Below, piece after piece: positions 16,416-26,388 of a stretch of DNA of 64,000 bases (position 1 is the first letter of the stretch; every line of letters begins with the position of its first letter). Position numbers and translations under genes: made by a program. Source of the stretch: Verrucomicrobiaceae bacterium. Lineage in GTDB: Bacteria; Verrucomicrobiota; Verrucomicrobiia; Verrucomicrobiales; Verrucomicrobiaceae. The stretch is taken from positions 33,933 through 97,932 of the forward strand of contig JAEUHM010000034.1 in the NCBI GenBank assembly GCA_016795485.1. The letters run 5' to 3'. The notes beneath the pieces are model-generated. The model made no database searches, was not told the DNA's origin, and worked only from the letters and a program-made list of their open reading frames with translations.

Positions 16416-17489
16416 TCAGGGCTTGAGCACAATCTTGAGCAGTCCGTTCCCTGGCTGGACGGCCTTGTGGAACCACTGGGCACCTTCATCCAAGGGCGCA
16501 ACTTTGCTCAAAAGAGGCTCCACTTGAATGCTGCCGTCTTGGATACGACGGATGGCCTCGGGATATTCACCTGCACAGGAGCAACTTCCACGCAGCGTGA
16601 TCTGGCGGGTGACGACTTCCTGAAGAGGAAAGGGAGTATTTGGCTGAAGATTGCCCACGAGCACGACTTGGCCGCCCTTCCGCACGCTGCGGATGGCGAG
16701 GTCCAGAGGTTGAGCAGCGCCTACGACTTCAAAACTAGCATCCGCTCCGTCTCCGCCAAAGTAAGTGCGGAGCTTCTGGGCAAGGTTCTCCTCTTTGGCA
16801 TTGAAGCTGGCCTCTGCTCCGAGCTTGCAGGCGAGTGCAAGACGAGAGTCATCGAGGTCCACGGCGACCACACGCTCCCAGCCGCGTGCTTTGAGAGATT
16901 GCAGCACCAGAAGACCGATCAAGCCAGCTCCGACCACCACCGCAGTGCCACGTGGAGGTGGAATCTGAGGCACCGGTGCAAAGGCTTCACCAAGCTCCAC
17001 GCCCTCTGCGAGATTCACAGCGTGAAGTGCGATGGCAACTGGCTCGGCAAACGCTGCCTTCTCAAAAGCAAGGCCCTCGGGGATGCCGTAGAGGATGCGG
17101 GTGGGAAGGACAACGTACTCAGCAAAGCAGCCGTGCCTTCTGAAGTCGTTGCAGGAGACGCCGAGGACTTTCCGACTGACGCAGAGATTGATGTAGCCTG
17201 ACTTGCACTTCTCACACTCGCCACAGTATTCGGTGGAGTCGAAGGTGACGCGCTGGCCAACGGACCATCCATCCACCCCTGCCCCGATTGCGGTGATGGT
17301 CCCAGCAGCTTCGTGCCCCATGATGATGGGAGGAATGCGGCGGCCTGAGCGTCCGTCCATCCCATGCAAATCACTGCCACAGATGCCGCAAGCCTCTACT
17401 TTAACCAAAACCTCTCCGGCTCCCGGACGAGGGGTTTCTGCTTCTCCGAACTCAAACTCGCTGGCCGCGATCAATGTCAGTGCCTTCAT
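16416..17489 (-). CDS. zinc-dependent medium-chain alcohol/polyol dehydrogenase
   Basis: 357 residues, MDR superfamily (threonine/sorbitol/butanediol dehydrogenase type). Catalytic zinc ligands: Cys in ACGICGSDLHG and the GHEAAG glutamate/histidine pair. The structural zinc lobe has four cysteines in CGECEKCKSGYINLC. The nucleotide-binding motif is VVGAGLIGLLVLQ with an acidic residue (VAVDLDD), favouring NAD. It oxidises a secondary alcohol or polyol; substrate uncertain. ATG at 17489 begins MKALTL, the canonical family start; an upstream in-frame ATG adds 11 unconserved residues. Operon with the radical SAM gene, divergent from the helicase gene 65 bp away. Confidence 0.88.
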   Translation of the reverse strand: MKALTLIAASEFEFGEAETPRPGAGEVLVKVEACGICGSDLHGMDGRSGRRIPPIIMGHEAAGTITAIGAGVDGWSVGQRVTFDSTEYCGECEKCKSGYINLCVSRKVLGVSCNDFRRHGCFAEYVVLPTRILYGIPEGLAFEKAAFAEPVAIALHAVNLAEGVELGEAFAPVPQIPPPRGTAVVVGAGLIGLLVLQSLKARGWERVVAVDLDDSRLALACKLGAEASFNAKEENLAQKLRTYFGGDGADASFEVVGAAQPLDLAIRSVRKGGQVVLVGNLQPNTPFPLQEVVTRQITLRGSCSCAGEYPEAIRRIQDGSIQVEPLLSKVAPLDEGAQWFHKAVQPGNGLLKIVLKP

Positions 17490-17554
17490 CCCCGCATCAT
17501 ACACGGCCCAAGAGGCTTGCAACCAAAGCCACGGGCAACTATCAAATAGCCTCC

Positions 17555-20500
17555 ATGCAGACTGCCATCCCCAATGAAATGATCCTCGCCTCGGCGGGCT
17601 CTGGGAAGACTTGGCAACTGACCAATCGCTTCATCGCTCTGATGGCCCAGCAGCACCTAGCAGAGAAGAAGGTGGAGCCAGAGCGAATCATCGCGGTGAC
17701 GTTCACGAGGAAGGCCGCCGGGGAGTTCTTTGATGCCATCTTGATCAAACTCGCGAATGCGGCCTCCCAGCCCGGCTATGCGTCTAAACTTGTAGGGGAT
17801 GTGGCGATTGATCCCGAAGCAGCGAATGATCCACTCAGGCCCTTACTGTCACGTCTGACGCAGAAGGATTACAGCGTGCTGCTACGTGCGTTCATCGCAG
17901 CTATGCCTCGGCTGTTCTTGGGCACGTTGGACAGCTTTTTTGCCTCCATCTTGCGCGCGTTCCCAGCGGAGTTTGGGCTGGTGGGTGATTTTGAGATTCT
18001 AGATGATCATCAAGGCAGTGTGGAGCGCGAGAAAGTGTATCGCTCTGCTTTTCGCAGATCGCTTCCATCGCTGAATGCGCGCTCAGAAGCCGTCACGGAC
18101 CAAAAGGACTTCTTGGAGGCCTTTCGCCGAGCTACCTTCGGGCGAGAGGTGGCAACGATTCGCACGACCTTGGATGAATACGTCGACAACTTGCACGGCA
18201 TCTTCCTGCACGCAGCCGATGAGAGCCTGTGGGGAAATGCGGAGCGCATCTGGCCGAAGGGAACGCAATGGTTGAATCCACCGCTGGACCTTGAGAAGGA
18301 CTTGAGTCGACTGTGGGCACTGTTTGCCAAAGCAAACCTAGCTGACAAGCAGATGGAGTTTTGGGACGAGTTCAAAACGGAGTTGCTGAAACACCAATCA
18401 GGCAATGCCCTGCCTAAGCGGGTGGCGTTTTTCCTGGAGAAACTTCTTCAGGTCTGGTCTGATGTGGAGCGCGGTGCCTGCGAGATTGTGGTGAATCGCC
18501 TGAAGCAGAAACTGGAAGGCGAGGCATGCACGATCGTGGCAGATGTCATCCGCCACATTGTGGGCGGCGAACTGCGTGTGAGACTTCAGCGCACGCAAGG
18601 TGTGGCTGCGGTGCTGAATGCCTACGAGCAGAACTGGTCACGCCAAGTGAGGCGGCTCGGGCGCCTGACCTTCCAGGACATGGAGCTCATCCTCGCTGGC
18701 CACGAGTTCGGTCATCGGATGCCCAAGCGCATGTTGTCTCAGGTGCCTAGTGAGGATGCGAGGCTTAGAATCGACTACCGACTCGACTCACGTTATGACC
18801 ACTGGTTGCTCGATGAGTTTCAAGACACCAATCACGTGCAGTGGGCGGTGGTGCAGAACTTGATTGACGAAGTCGTGCAGGATAACTCGGACGAGCGCTC
18901 GCTGTTTCAAGTAGGAGACATCAAGCAGGCGATCTATGCCTGGCGCGGAGGTGACATCACGTTGTTCGACCAGATCTTGCGTCACTACAATGGCAGCGGC
19001 ACGGAGCGCATCACCACGCGTCCGCTCAATGTGTCGTGGAGATCAGGGCACGATGTCATTGAGATCGTAAACCGCATCTTTGGAGACAAAGATGTGCTGC
19101 GGGAACTGGATCTCCCAGAGGAGGTCATCAACAAATGGCAATGGCAGGATCACTCCGTGGCGGGCATTCATCAGAAGATGCCAGGCTACTGTGCGATGTT
19201 GAATCCGCTGCCGGAAGATGGCGAGAAAGTGACTGAGGAGGATCGCTTTCAACTCGTAGCGGGGATACTGGAGGAGATTCAGCCCGTGAAAAATGGGCTC
19301 AGTTGCGCCATCCTCGTGCAGGAGAATAGACGTGGACGAGCACTCGTTGACTACTTGCGGACTCACTCGCCATCTCGCATTCCTGTGATGAGTGAGTCAG
19401 AGATCTCCGTGGCCACGGACAATCCCCTTACATTGGCCCTACTGAGCTTGCTCAAGTGTGCGGCACATCCTGGTGACACGCTGGCTTGGGAGCATCTGTG
19501 CATGACGCCCTTCCAGCATGTGTTTGAGAAGAAGGGTATCTTGTTTGCTGGCAAACTCAGCTCCGAAGTATTGAAGCAGGTGTTTGACCTTGGATTCGAA
19601 GCGACTTTGCGTTTCTGGGTTAAGGCCTTGCAAAGTCATGGCACGTCTTTGGATGCATTTAGTCTCGGCCGAATGGAAGACTTTGCATTGGCTGCCAGAT
19701 TGTTTGATGCCTCTGGCAGCAGAAGCGTCGATGAGTTCATCGCTTACGCCTCCAGCTTCACCACCAAGGAGCCGGATACTCGGAATGCAGTTCAGGTGAT
19801 GACGATTCACAAATCCAAAGGCCTGACATTCGATTGCGTCATCCTTCCTGACCTGGAGGGTGATAAGCTCATTTCAGTGAGAAGAGGAATCGGTGTCAAA
19901 CGGGACGCGAAACACGAAGTGAAGTGGGTCTTCGATTTACCGCCATCGGAAATCGTTCGCGCCGATGATGAACTGAAGGCCTATCGTGAAGAACGCGAGG
20001 TAGAAGCTGCCTATGAGGAGCTTTGTAAGTTCTACGTGGCACTGACTCGCGCCCGACAGGCCAATTACCTCGTCACTTCACCCAGATCGAGCAAGTCTAC
20101 GTCAAACAACTTCATACGACTGCTTCAGCTAGCTCTCGGAGATGAGGGTGAGCCCGTGGATGGCGAGTTTGGTGAAGTAGCGGCCAAGGTTGTGTACGAA
20201 TCGTCCACTGAAGTGACGAATCGGCGTTGGTTTGAGACGAAAAAGCCCCAAAAGGAGCTGCAAACCTCCAAGCAACCGATTGCCGTGCCGCAGATGCACG
20301 GTCGCGTGAGGCCTTCACGGCGCACTCCATCCGGTTCTGAGGCAGGGTACGTCACTGGGGCTCAATTGTTCTCTCGCCATGGACGCAAAGCGCGCTCTTA
20401 TGGAACGCTCGTTCATGCTTTCTTTGAGCAGATTGAGTGGCTCGATACTACCTCCACCGACACTTTGGAAACTGCGTGGAATGCCTTGCCTGGAGCAGGA

Positions 20501-20869
20501 GATGAGGTGCACAAAAGGGCACATGCTGAGGTAACTAGGTGTCTTGATTTCGATGCTGTCCGCCAACTACTGTCCCGTCCATCGGTTGATGCTGTTTGCT
20601 GGCGCGAGAAGCGCTTCGAGATATTGCTCCACGGCGAGTGGTTGTCGGGAACCTTTGACCGCGTGGTGCTGGAGAAGGACAAAGCGCTCATACTCGACTT
20701 CAAAACGGACAATGTGCCAGATGAAGTCGCGCTTCAGGCTAGGATCGAGACCTATCGTCCACAACTTGAGACCTACCGTCACGTGCTAGTGCGGATGACC
20801 GGTTTACCCGCGTCTGCGGTGCGTTGCGCATTGCTTTTCACGCAATCTGGCCGCATCTGTGAGCTGTGA
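17555..20869 (+). CDS. AddA/RecB-like UvrD-family helicase-nuclease
   Basis: 1104 residues. Superfamily 1 motifs: Walker A SAGSGKTWQLTNRF (about residues 15-28), TFTRKAAGEF (motif Ia), LLDEFQDTNH (motif II), GDIKQAIYAWRGGD (motif III), VMTIHKSKGLTFDCVILPDL (motif V) and YVALTRAR (motif VI). The C terminus holds a RecB-type PD-(D/E)xK nuclease core with GTFDRVV and LILDFKTD. This is the exonuclease V beta-like/AddA class, which resects double-strand breaks before RecA loading or degrades foreign DNA. Its usual partner (AddB-like nuclease) is not adjacent. ATG at 17555 places Walker A near the N terminus; an upstream ATG at 17474 lies within the divergent dehydrogenase gene. Confidence 0.88.
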   Translation: MQTAIPNEMILASAGSGKTWQLTNRFIALMAQQHLAEKKVEPERIIAVTFTRKAAGEFFDAILIKLANAASQPGYASKLVGDVAIDPEAANDPLRPLLSRLTQKDYSVLLRAFIAAMPRLFLGTLDSFFASILRAFPAEFGLVGDFEILDDHQGSVEREKVYRSAFRRSLPSLNARSEAVTDQKDFLEAFRRATFGREVATIRTTLDEYVDNLHGIFLHAADESLWGNAERIWPKGTQWLNPPLDLEKDLSRLWALFAKANLADKQMEFWDEFKTELLKHQSGNALPKRVAFFLEKLLQVWSDVERGACEIVVNRLKQKLEGEACTIVADVIRHIVGGELRVRLQRTQGVAAVLNAYEQNWSRQVRRLGRLTFQDMELILAGHEFGHRMPKRMLSQVPSEDARLRIDYRLDSRYDHWLLDEFQDTNHVQWAVVQNLIDEVVQDNSDERSLFQVGDIKQAIYAWRGGDITLFDQILRHYNGSGTERITTRPLNVSWRSGHDVIEIVNRIFGDKDVLRELDLPEEVINKWQWQDHSVAGIHQKMPGYCAMLNPLPEDGEKVTEEDRFQLVAGILEEIQPVKNGLSCAILVQENRRGRALVDYLRTHSPSRIPVMSESEISVATDNPLTLALLSLLKCAAHPGDTLAWEHLCMTPFQHVFEKKGILFAGKLSSEVLKQVFDLGFEATLRFWVKALQSHGTSLDAFSLGRMEDFALAARLFDASGSRSVDEFIAYASSFTTKEPDTRNAVQVMTIHKSKGLTFDCVILPDLEGDKLISVRRGIGVKRDAKHEVKWVFDLPPSEIVRADDELKAYREEREVEAAYEELCKFYVALTRARQANYLVTSPRSSKSTSNNFIRLLQLALGDEGEPVDGEFGEVAAKVVYESSTEVTNRRWFETKKPQKELQTSKQPIAVPQMHGRVRPSRRTPSGSEAGYVTGAQLFSRHGRKARSYGTLVHAFFEQIEWLDTTSTDTLETAWNALPGAGDEVHKRAHAEVTRCLDFDAVRQLLSRPSVDAVCWREKRFEILLHGEWLSGTFDRVVLEKDKALILDFKTDNVPDEVALQARIETYRPQLETYRHVLVRMTGLPASAVRCALLFTQSGRICEL

Positions 20870-20923
20870 GGCCGGTTGTCAGAGGCAAAAGATTGAATAT
20901 TCCTTTCTGGTCGGCGTCTGAGA

Positions 20924-20946
20924 AGCAGGGACAGGCCGTTCCTGCT
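20924..20946. other. short hairpin, no T tract
   Basis: AGCAGGGAC and GTTCCTGCT form a 9-bp stem (one mismatch) with a 5-base loop, 24 bp before the next start codon and 55 bp after the helicase stop. It could be an attenuating hairpin or 5' leader element; without a following T run it is not a convincing terminator. Confidence 0.3.
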
Positions 20947-20969
20947 CCACCAACCCGACGATCAAGATC

Positions 20970-21656
20970 ATGAAAACGCTGCTACTCACCCTCGCAATGA
21001 CTTTGGCACTGGCTGCTTCCTACGCGGAAGAGCGTGAAGCAATCGTCGAGCCGTTTGATTTGATCACCACGGATGGCAAAATGTATCTCGGATGCTCTTT
21101 GAGAGAAATTGCCCCAGACTCAGTTTTGGTGATGACGGCAAACGGTGTGGCCCGAGTGCCACTGGATAAACTCTCGGCTCAGTGGCAAGAGAAGTTTGGC
21201 TACAACGAGGATGCTGCCGCAGAGCACAAGCGCTCGGAGAAAGAGAAGCAGAAAGAAGCGCGCGAAGAAGCCTCGGCAAAGTCCATCGCGTCATTGCAAG
21301 CTCAACTCGCTGCCAAGGACGCGGAGTTGGCACAGTTGAAGATCCGGCTGCAGGCCCTGGAAGCTCAAGTGCAGGCTCAAGCCCAGGCTTTGGCAGTTCC
21401 TCCGCCTGCTCAGGTGATCGAGCGGGTGCAGCAAGTGCCAGTTGCCGTGCCCTACGTGGTGAATCAGCCTGTTTACGTGCCCGTGGTGAGACCACCACTC
21501 TATTGTCCGCCTGTAAAACAAGCACCCACGATCATCACCAATACGCCTGTGACTCGCATTCTGCCCGCTGTGCGCTCTAGTTCACCGGTGGGAGCATCCA
21601 TGCGTCCAGGCACCCAAACGGTGAGCAACCCGAATCCTTATTATTACGGGCGGTAG
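20970..21656 (+). CDS. secreted protein with DGK-type N-terminal domain, coiled coil and Pro-rich tail
   Basis: 228 residues. Signal peptide 1-19 (cleaved after SYA). A compact beta domain about residues 25-75 carries the pattern FDLITTDGKMYLGCSLREI, PDSVLVMTANGVARVPLDKL and KFGYN. This pattern recurs in many Verrucomicrobia secreted proteins and is of unknown function. A coiled coil follows (about 80-145, KEKQKEAREEASAKSIASLQ then Gln/Ala heptads), then a Pro/Val/Tyr-rich tail ending in NPNPYYYGR. Probably periplasmic or surface attached. No clear operon partner. Confidence 0.7.
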   Translation: MKTLLLTLAMTLALAASYAEEREAIVEPFDLITTDGKMYLGCSLREIAPDSVLVMTANGVARVPLDKLSAQWQEKFGYNEDAAAEHKRSEKEKQKEAREEASAKSIASLQAQLAAKDAELAQLKIRLQALEAQVQAQAQALAVPPPAQVIERVQQVPVAVPYVVNQPVYVPVVRPPLYCPPVKQAPTIITNTPVTRILPAVRSSSPVGASMRPGTQTVSNPNPYYYGR

Positions 21657-21660
21657 TCGG

Positions 21661-23691
21661 CTAGGGTCGGTCGGCTCTTTCAAGGCCTTTCAAGACCCGC
21701 AACCACTCACTGACGCTCCATGCTTGAGCACGGCAACCGCGTTGCACATGAGGCAGAGCGCCGTCTAGAATCTCTGGCAATTGACCAAGACAGCCTTCAC
21801 GGAGAAGCTCGGAGCTCGCACTTAACAAGCATCTAGCGTGCGACACAGCACTGCTTCCGTACACCTTGGCCAGTGCTTCGGAGTAGAGCGGATACTGCCA
21901 GCCCCAAGCCGTTCCGTTGTGATAGGCAGGCTTGCGTGTGACGTCTTCAGGTCCTGTGTAGCGTGGCCACCACCCAGTGTCCTCAGGGCGCAAACTCCGC
22001 GCGGCTCCAGGCACTAGCAAACATTGGGTGGCTTCAAGTGTCCGCTGGAGCCTAGCAGGGTCTCGAAGCACACCAAGGCTGATCGCTAGCCACTGATTAG
22101 GCCGCATCCGCATGTCCTGACTCAAATCCGCGTTCAGGCAGTCTGCATACCAGCCTGCTTCGTCAATCCAAAACAGCTTCTCGATGCTCTGCTGAACTTT
22201 GTCGGCCAGTCCAGACTCTTTTCCGAACCAGCGTGCACCGACTTTGAGAGCCGCATGCCACAGCGCTTGAATCTCGATGGGAAATCCCTCCCGCGGAGTG
22301 AAAGGAGGATGGTCCGTATCCATCCAAGTGTAATGCGGTGCGCTGTAGATGAGTCCCGTTGCTTGATCCATGAGCCCGGAGCGCCTCGCTTCCAGAATAG
22401 AATGCACCACAGACTTGAACTCCTCTGCCTGGCCTCCGCCCGCCTCCAGGAGTTCACCAATACCAACGACTAGCCACAGTGGAGCATCAGACGTTTCGCG
22501 ATTCGTTACCAGTTCGCCTCGCAACAGGTTGGGCAGCGTGCCGTTCTCTTCGAATGCAGCAAATCTTCTCAAAATGCTGCCTGCTTCGTTGAGCCGACCG
22601 CAAGCAATGAGTCCACGCATGAAAATCAAGCTGTCACGCCCCCAGTCAAGGAACCAAGGGAAACCAGCGATCACGGTCAGTTCACCACTGCGATCTGCCA
22701 AATAGAGATCCATGGCCTGCTCCATCGCTGTCACGAGCGTTAGGTCGTCTTCAGACTCATCCGTGACTTCTGGGGCAGCGCCATCAATCACCGCCTGCAC
22801 TTGGATGCTATCCTTCTCGGAGGGTTTCCAAACGAAGTGCCCTGGTGAAAAGACATCTGTCTGCGGTTCAAGTCCACGCGCTTGGCTTTCTGGCAGTGGC
22901 ACGCAATATCGCCACTGCGGCATTTCATGAAATGGAATGCCAGCGTGTACGTTCAATTGGCCACCATCGATGGTGAAAGTAAAACCAGTCTCTGATGGAG
23001 TGATGCGCTTGGGAAAACCATTCTCTGGCCCGGTGAATGCTTGAGTGATCCCGTGAAAGCAACGGTCTTCAAGCCAAGGCTTGATGTGAATCTCGCAATC
23101 CTCCGCCGCAGGGCTGTGCAAATAGAACCCAAGAGCGATGGCATTGCCCTCACCCAGAGAGAGGACAGCCGTCATCCGCACTCCACTGGCTTCTAGCGCC
23201 CAACGCAGTCGTTTGGGACTCGTCTCAAAAGCAACGACATGTCCGGCACCGATCAGTGTCTCATCAGGACCGAGTTTGATGACGATATCCATCCACGGAA
23301 TGACTACACGTCTGTCACCTGGGCCTGCTGTGTCGAGATTGGCGGCAAGAAAGCCGTCATACTTACACATGATGCGTCCCCAGGCGGCCCTAGCTTGCAC
23401 GGCAGTGCCTTTGCGGTTGGATAAGACCCCACAGGCATCTCCTGGGGTGCCTCGCCGCTCACGTCTCACGTTGAGTTGGCCTGGATCGGGCAGCCACAAC
23501 ATCTCTGTGCGGCCAACTTCAAGGCCGTGTTCATCATGCCAAATGAAAGTTTGCGAGCTGATGTCATCCGCAACAGGGATGTCCACCACCTCACTGCGAT
23601 TAACGTCGTAGACTAAACGAACCCGGCTGCCGCCCGGCACCGGCACGACACGATTAGTATCGTGGGGCCATCTGATGACGAACTCCATCAT
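21661..23691 (-). CDS. glycogen debranching enzyme, amylo-alpha-1,6-glucosidase type
   Basis: 676 residues. The C-terminal half (about 330-670) is an (alpha/alpha)6 barrel of the GDE type. Conserved segments are GFPWFLDWGRDSLIFMRGLI, LPNLLRGELVTNRETSDAPL (with the catalytic Asp region), the lid tryptophans YTWMDTDHPPFTPREG, and WQYPLYSEALAKVYG. The N-terminal half is the family's beta-sandwich. It removes alpha-1,6-linked glucose branches from glycogen or limit dextrin. The start ATG overlaps the stop of the upstream GH63-like gene (ATGATGA), a classic coupling, so the two enzymes act together. No signal peptide: cytoplasmic. Confidence 0.85.
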   Translation of the reverse strand: MMEFVIRWPHDTNRVVPVPGGSRVRLVYDVNRSEVVDIPVADDISSQTFIWHDEHGLEVGRTEMLWLPDPGQLNVRRERRGTPGDACGVLSNRKGTAVQARAAWGRIMCKYDGFLAANLDTAGPGDRRVVIPWMDIVIKLGPDETLIGAGHVVAFETSPKRLRWALEASGVRMTAVLSLGEGNAIALGFYLHSPAAEDCEIHIKPWLEDRCFHGITQAFTGPENGFPKRITPSETGFTFTIDGGQLNVHAGIPFHEMPQWRYCVPLPESQARGLEPQTDVFSPGHFVWKPSEKDSIQVQAVIDGAAPEVTDESEDDLTLVTAMEQAMDLYLADRSGELTVIAGFPWFLDWGRDSLIFMRGLIACGRLNEAGSILRRFAAFEENGTLPNLLRGELVTNRETSDAPLWLVVGIGELLEAGGGQAEEFKSVVHSILEARRSGLMDQATGLIYSAPHYTWMDTDHPPFTPREGFPIEIQALWHAALKVGARWFGKESGLADKVQQSIEKLFWIDEAGWYADCLNADLSQDMRMRPNQWLAISLGVLRDPARLQRTLEATQCLLVPGAARSLRPEDTGWWPRYTGPEDVTRKPAYHNGTAWGWQYPLYSEALAKVYGSSAVSHARCLLSASSELLREGCLGQLPEILDGALPHVQRGCRAQAWSVSEWLRVLKGLERADRP

Positions 23692-26363
23692 GAGTTCTCC
23701 GCCAGTTCCTGAAGATGAGTGGCCACGAGCGCAGTCCAGCCTGTTTGATGGCTAGCGCCGAGCCCACGTCCATTGTCACCATGGAAGAACTCATAGAACA
23801 GGACGAGGTCCTTCCAGTGTGGGTCCTCGCTGTAGCGCTTGTCTTCACCGTGGCACTTACGGCGTCCATCCTCTTGCAGCATGAAAAGTGACGCAAGCCG
23901 ACGTTTGAGATCGGCTGCCACATCACGCAGGGTCCGGCTCTCGCCCGAGCGGCTGGGATACTCCACCATGAACTCGTCACCAAAGTATTCGTGATAGCGT
24001 TCCAATGCCTCAATCAACAAATGATTGATGGGAAACCAAATCGGTCCACGCCAGTTGGAGTTGCCGCCGAACATACTTGTCTCTGAATCGCCGGGCGCGT
24101 AATTGACGCTGAACTCTTTCCCCTCCACGTGCAGCACGTAGGGATGCGCCTTGTGAGCGCGGGAGAGTGAACGTATGCCATGCGGCGAAAGAAACTCCTC
24201 TTCGTCCAGCATCCGCTCCAGCACACGAATAAGCCTTCCTTTGGATGCGATCGCGAGCAGCCAGTGGCCATCTCGGTTGGAGTTGATGTGGCGGCTGAGG
24301 TCCTTACGCAGACGACGGAACCAGTCGAATCTCTTCTTAAATCCTGGAAGCTTGTCGATCTCCTCTACCGTCAGTGTTTCCACAGCGATCAAAGGCAGCA
24401 ACCCCACTAACGAACGCGAGCGGAGTTTGATCACCCCATCGGATGTAGCCACTTGATCATAGTAGAAGCCATCTCCCTCATCCCACAATCCAGTCCCGCC
24501 GTGTGTGTGGATGGCATCTGCGATGCGCACAAAGTGCTCGAGGAACTTTGAAGCCATGTCTTCGTACGGCTGCTGCACACGCCCATCTTTGATGGCGAGT
24601 TCCAGGGAGATCCGCAACATGCAGAGACAGTAGAAGGCCATCCATGCGGTTGCGTCTGCTTGCTCCAGACGTCCCTTGACCGGAAGATTCTCACCACGCT
24701 CGAAGACGCCGATGTTATCGAGGCCTAAGAAGCCACCAGAGAAGATACCTTTATCGCGCTCATCTTTCCGGTTCACCCACCAGGTAAAGTTGATCAGCAG
24801 TTTGTGAAACACACCAGCTAAGAATCGGCGATCTCCCACGCCTGTGCGCTTCTTCTCTTTTGTATACACGCGCCATGAAGCCCAAGCGTGGACCGGTGGG
24901 TTTACATCACCAAAGCTGAACTCATACGCAGGTAGTTGTCCGTTAGGGTGCATGTACCACTCTCGCAGAAGTAGCTCTAGCTGTGCCTTGGCAAACTCCG
25001 CATCCGTGCGGGCAAAAGGCACCATGTGAAAGGCTAGATCCCATGCGGCGAACCACGGATACTCCCACTTGTCGGGCATCGAGAGGACATCGCGCGCAAA
25101 CACGTGACGCCAGTCTTGATTTCGACGTTTCGCCACTGCATGAGCAGGCAGTAGATGAGCGGGATCACCAGGCAGCCAGGACTCCACAGGGTAATAGTAG
25201 AACTGCTTCGTCCAAATCAACCCAGCGTGCGCTTGTCGGCACACCTCGCCTGCCTCGGCGCTCATCTTGAACGACAGTGCATCCGCGTAAAACTCCTCGC
25301 ACTCCCGCTCCCTGACAGCAAAGACCGCGTCAAAGTCATCGAACGCTGGTGCATCTGCCAGCGACTTCTCCCGAAGCCGCATCCGCAGAGTGACGCTCTT
25401 TCCGCCATTGATGACAAAGGCATACACCGCAGAGCCCTTAGTGCCTTTTTGCTCCGGGTTCAGCACGCCGCGCTTCTTCTCCACGATGTGATCATGAAAC
25501 GCATCCTTGACGTAAGGCTCATGGTTCGCGGCATTGAAGAGCTTTTGGTAGTTCGTGGAGTTCTCGGTGAAGATCAATCCACGAAAACCCTCTCCCCCTT
25601 CATAATCCAACACGTAGTGACCTAAACTTGGGCGATCCAGTTGAATGCGTGTCTCGCCATCTGCCCAGAGCGCTGGCTTCTCCGGTCCTGACAAAGGATT
25701 GCCGCCAAACGCCCACGTGTTACGGAACCAGATCTGCGGCAGCACGTGCAGAGGCGCGCGCTTCTTCCCGCGGTTGTGGATCGTGATCTTGATCAGTGAG
25801 TCCTCGGGCGATGCCTTGGCATACTCGATGAATACGTCAAAGTAACCCTTTTCAAAGATTCCCGTGTCAGCCAGTTCATATTCCGGCAGCATCCGGCTCC
25901 GGCAGTTAGGATCATTTCGCTCGATCAGTTCCTGGTAGGGAAACTCGGACTGCGGGTACTTGTAGAGTGCCTTCTGGTAGCTGTGCGTGGGTGTCGCTCT
26001 CAGGTAGTAGTAGCACTCCTTCACGTCTTCAGAGTGATTGCCTTGCGGATTCGTCAGACCAAACAACCTCTCCTTCAAAAAGGGGTCTCGGTGATTCCAC
26101 AGGGCGATCCCAAAGCAAATGCGACACTTGCGGTCACTCCAGCCTATCAGTCCATCTTCGCCCCATCGGTAAGTCCTACTTCTGGCGTGCTCATGGGAGA
26201 AGTAGCTCCAGCAAGAGTTGTCTTCGGAGTAGTCCTCTCTCACCGTGCCCCACTGCCGCTCTGCCAGAAAGGTTCCCCACCTCCGCCAGTTGCCCGTTCT
26301 GTTGGCAGCTTCTTTCAGTCGCTTCACTTCAGCGACTTCGGTCGGGGCATTGTCTTGATCCAT
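23688..26363 (-). CDS. GH63-like glucosidase
   Basis: 891 residues. The central and C-terminal parts look like the (alpha/alpha)6 glucosidases of family GH63 (mannosyl-oligosaccharide glucosidase-like bacterial proteins): EYPWFAAWDLAFHMVPFART, ELLLREWYMHPNGQLPAYEF, DVNPPVHAWASWRVY, LDNIGVFERG, TGLWDEGDGFYYDQV, GDSETSMFGGNSNWRGPIWF and TGWTALVATHLQEL. The early region has WGTVREDYSEDN and GEDGLIGWSDRKCRICFG, as in bacterial members. Cytoplasmic, probably trims glucosyl oligosaccharides together with the coupled debranching enzyme. The ATG at 26363 (MDQDNAPTEV) is chosen; an in-frame start at 26516 would run through the end of miaA. Confidence 0.82.
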   Translation of the reverse strand: MDQDNAPTEVAEVKRLKEAANRTGNWRRWGTFLAERQWGTVREDYSEDNSCWSYFSHEHARSRTYRWGEDGLIGWSDRKCRICFGIALWNHRDPFLKERLFGLTNPQGNHSEDVKECYYYLRATPTHSYQKALYKYPQSEFPYQELIERNDPNCRSRMLPEYELADTGIFEKGYFDVFIEYAKASPEDSLIKITIHNRGKKRAPLHVLPQIWFRNTWAFGGNPLSGPEKPALWADGETRIQLDRPSLGHYVLDYEGGEGFRGLIFTENSTNYQKLFNAANHEPYVKDAFHDHIVEKKRGVLNPEQKGTKGSAVYAFVINGGKSVTLRMRLREKSLADAPAFDDFDAVFAVRERECEEFYADALSFKMSAEAGEVCRQAHAGLIWTKQFYYYPVESWLPGDPAHLLPAHAVAKRRNQDWRHVFARDVLSMPDKWEYPWFAAWDLAFHMVPFARTDAEFAKAQLELLLREWYMHPNGQLPAYEFSFGDVNPPVHAWASWRVYTKEKKRTGVGDRRFLAGVFHKLLINFTWWVNRKDERDKGIFSGGFLGLDNIGVFERGENLPVKGRLEQADATAWMAFYCLCMLRISLELAIKDGRVQQPYEDMASKFLEHFVRIADAIHTHGGTGLWDEGDGFYYDQVATSDGVIKLRSRSLVGLLPLIAVETLTVEEIDKLPGFKKRFDWFRRLRKDLSRHINSNRDGHWLLAIASKGRLIRVLERMLDEEEFLSPHGIRSLSRAHKAHPYVLHVEGKEFSVNYAPGDSETSMFGGNSNWRGPIWFPINHLLIEALERYHEYFGDEFMVEYPSRSGESRTLRDVAADLKRRLASLFMLQEDGRRKCHGEDKRYSEDPHWKDLVLFYEFFHGDNGRGLGASHQTGWTALVATHLQELAENS

Positions 26364-26388
26364 TTCGGTTAGTTCTCTTGCGGAAAGG

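Noticed and set aside
20870..20969. tRNA or small RNA gene
   Set aside because: No cloverleaf or CCA end; only one short hairpin.
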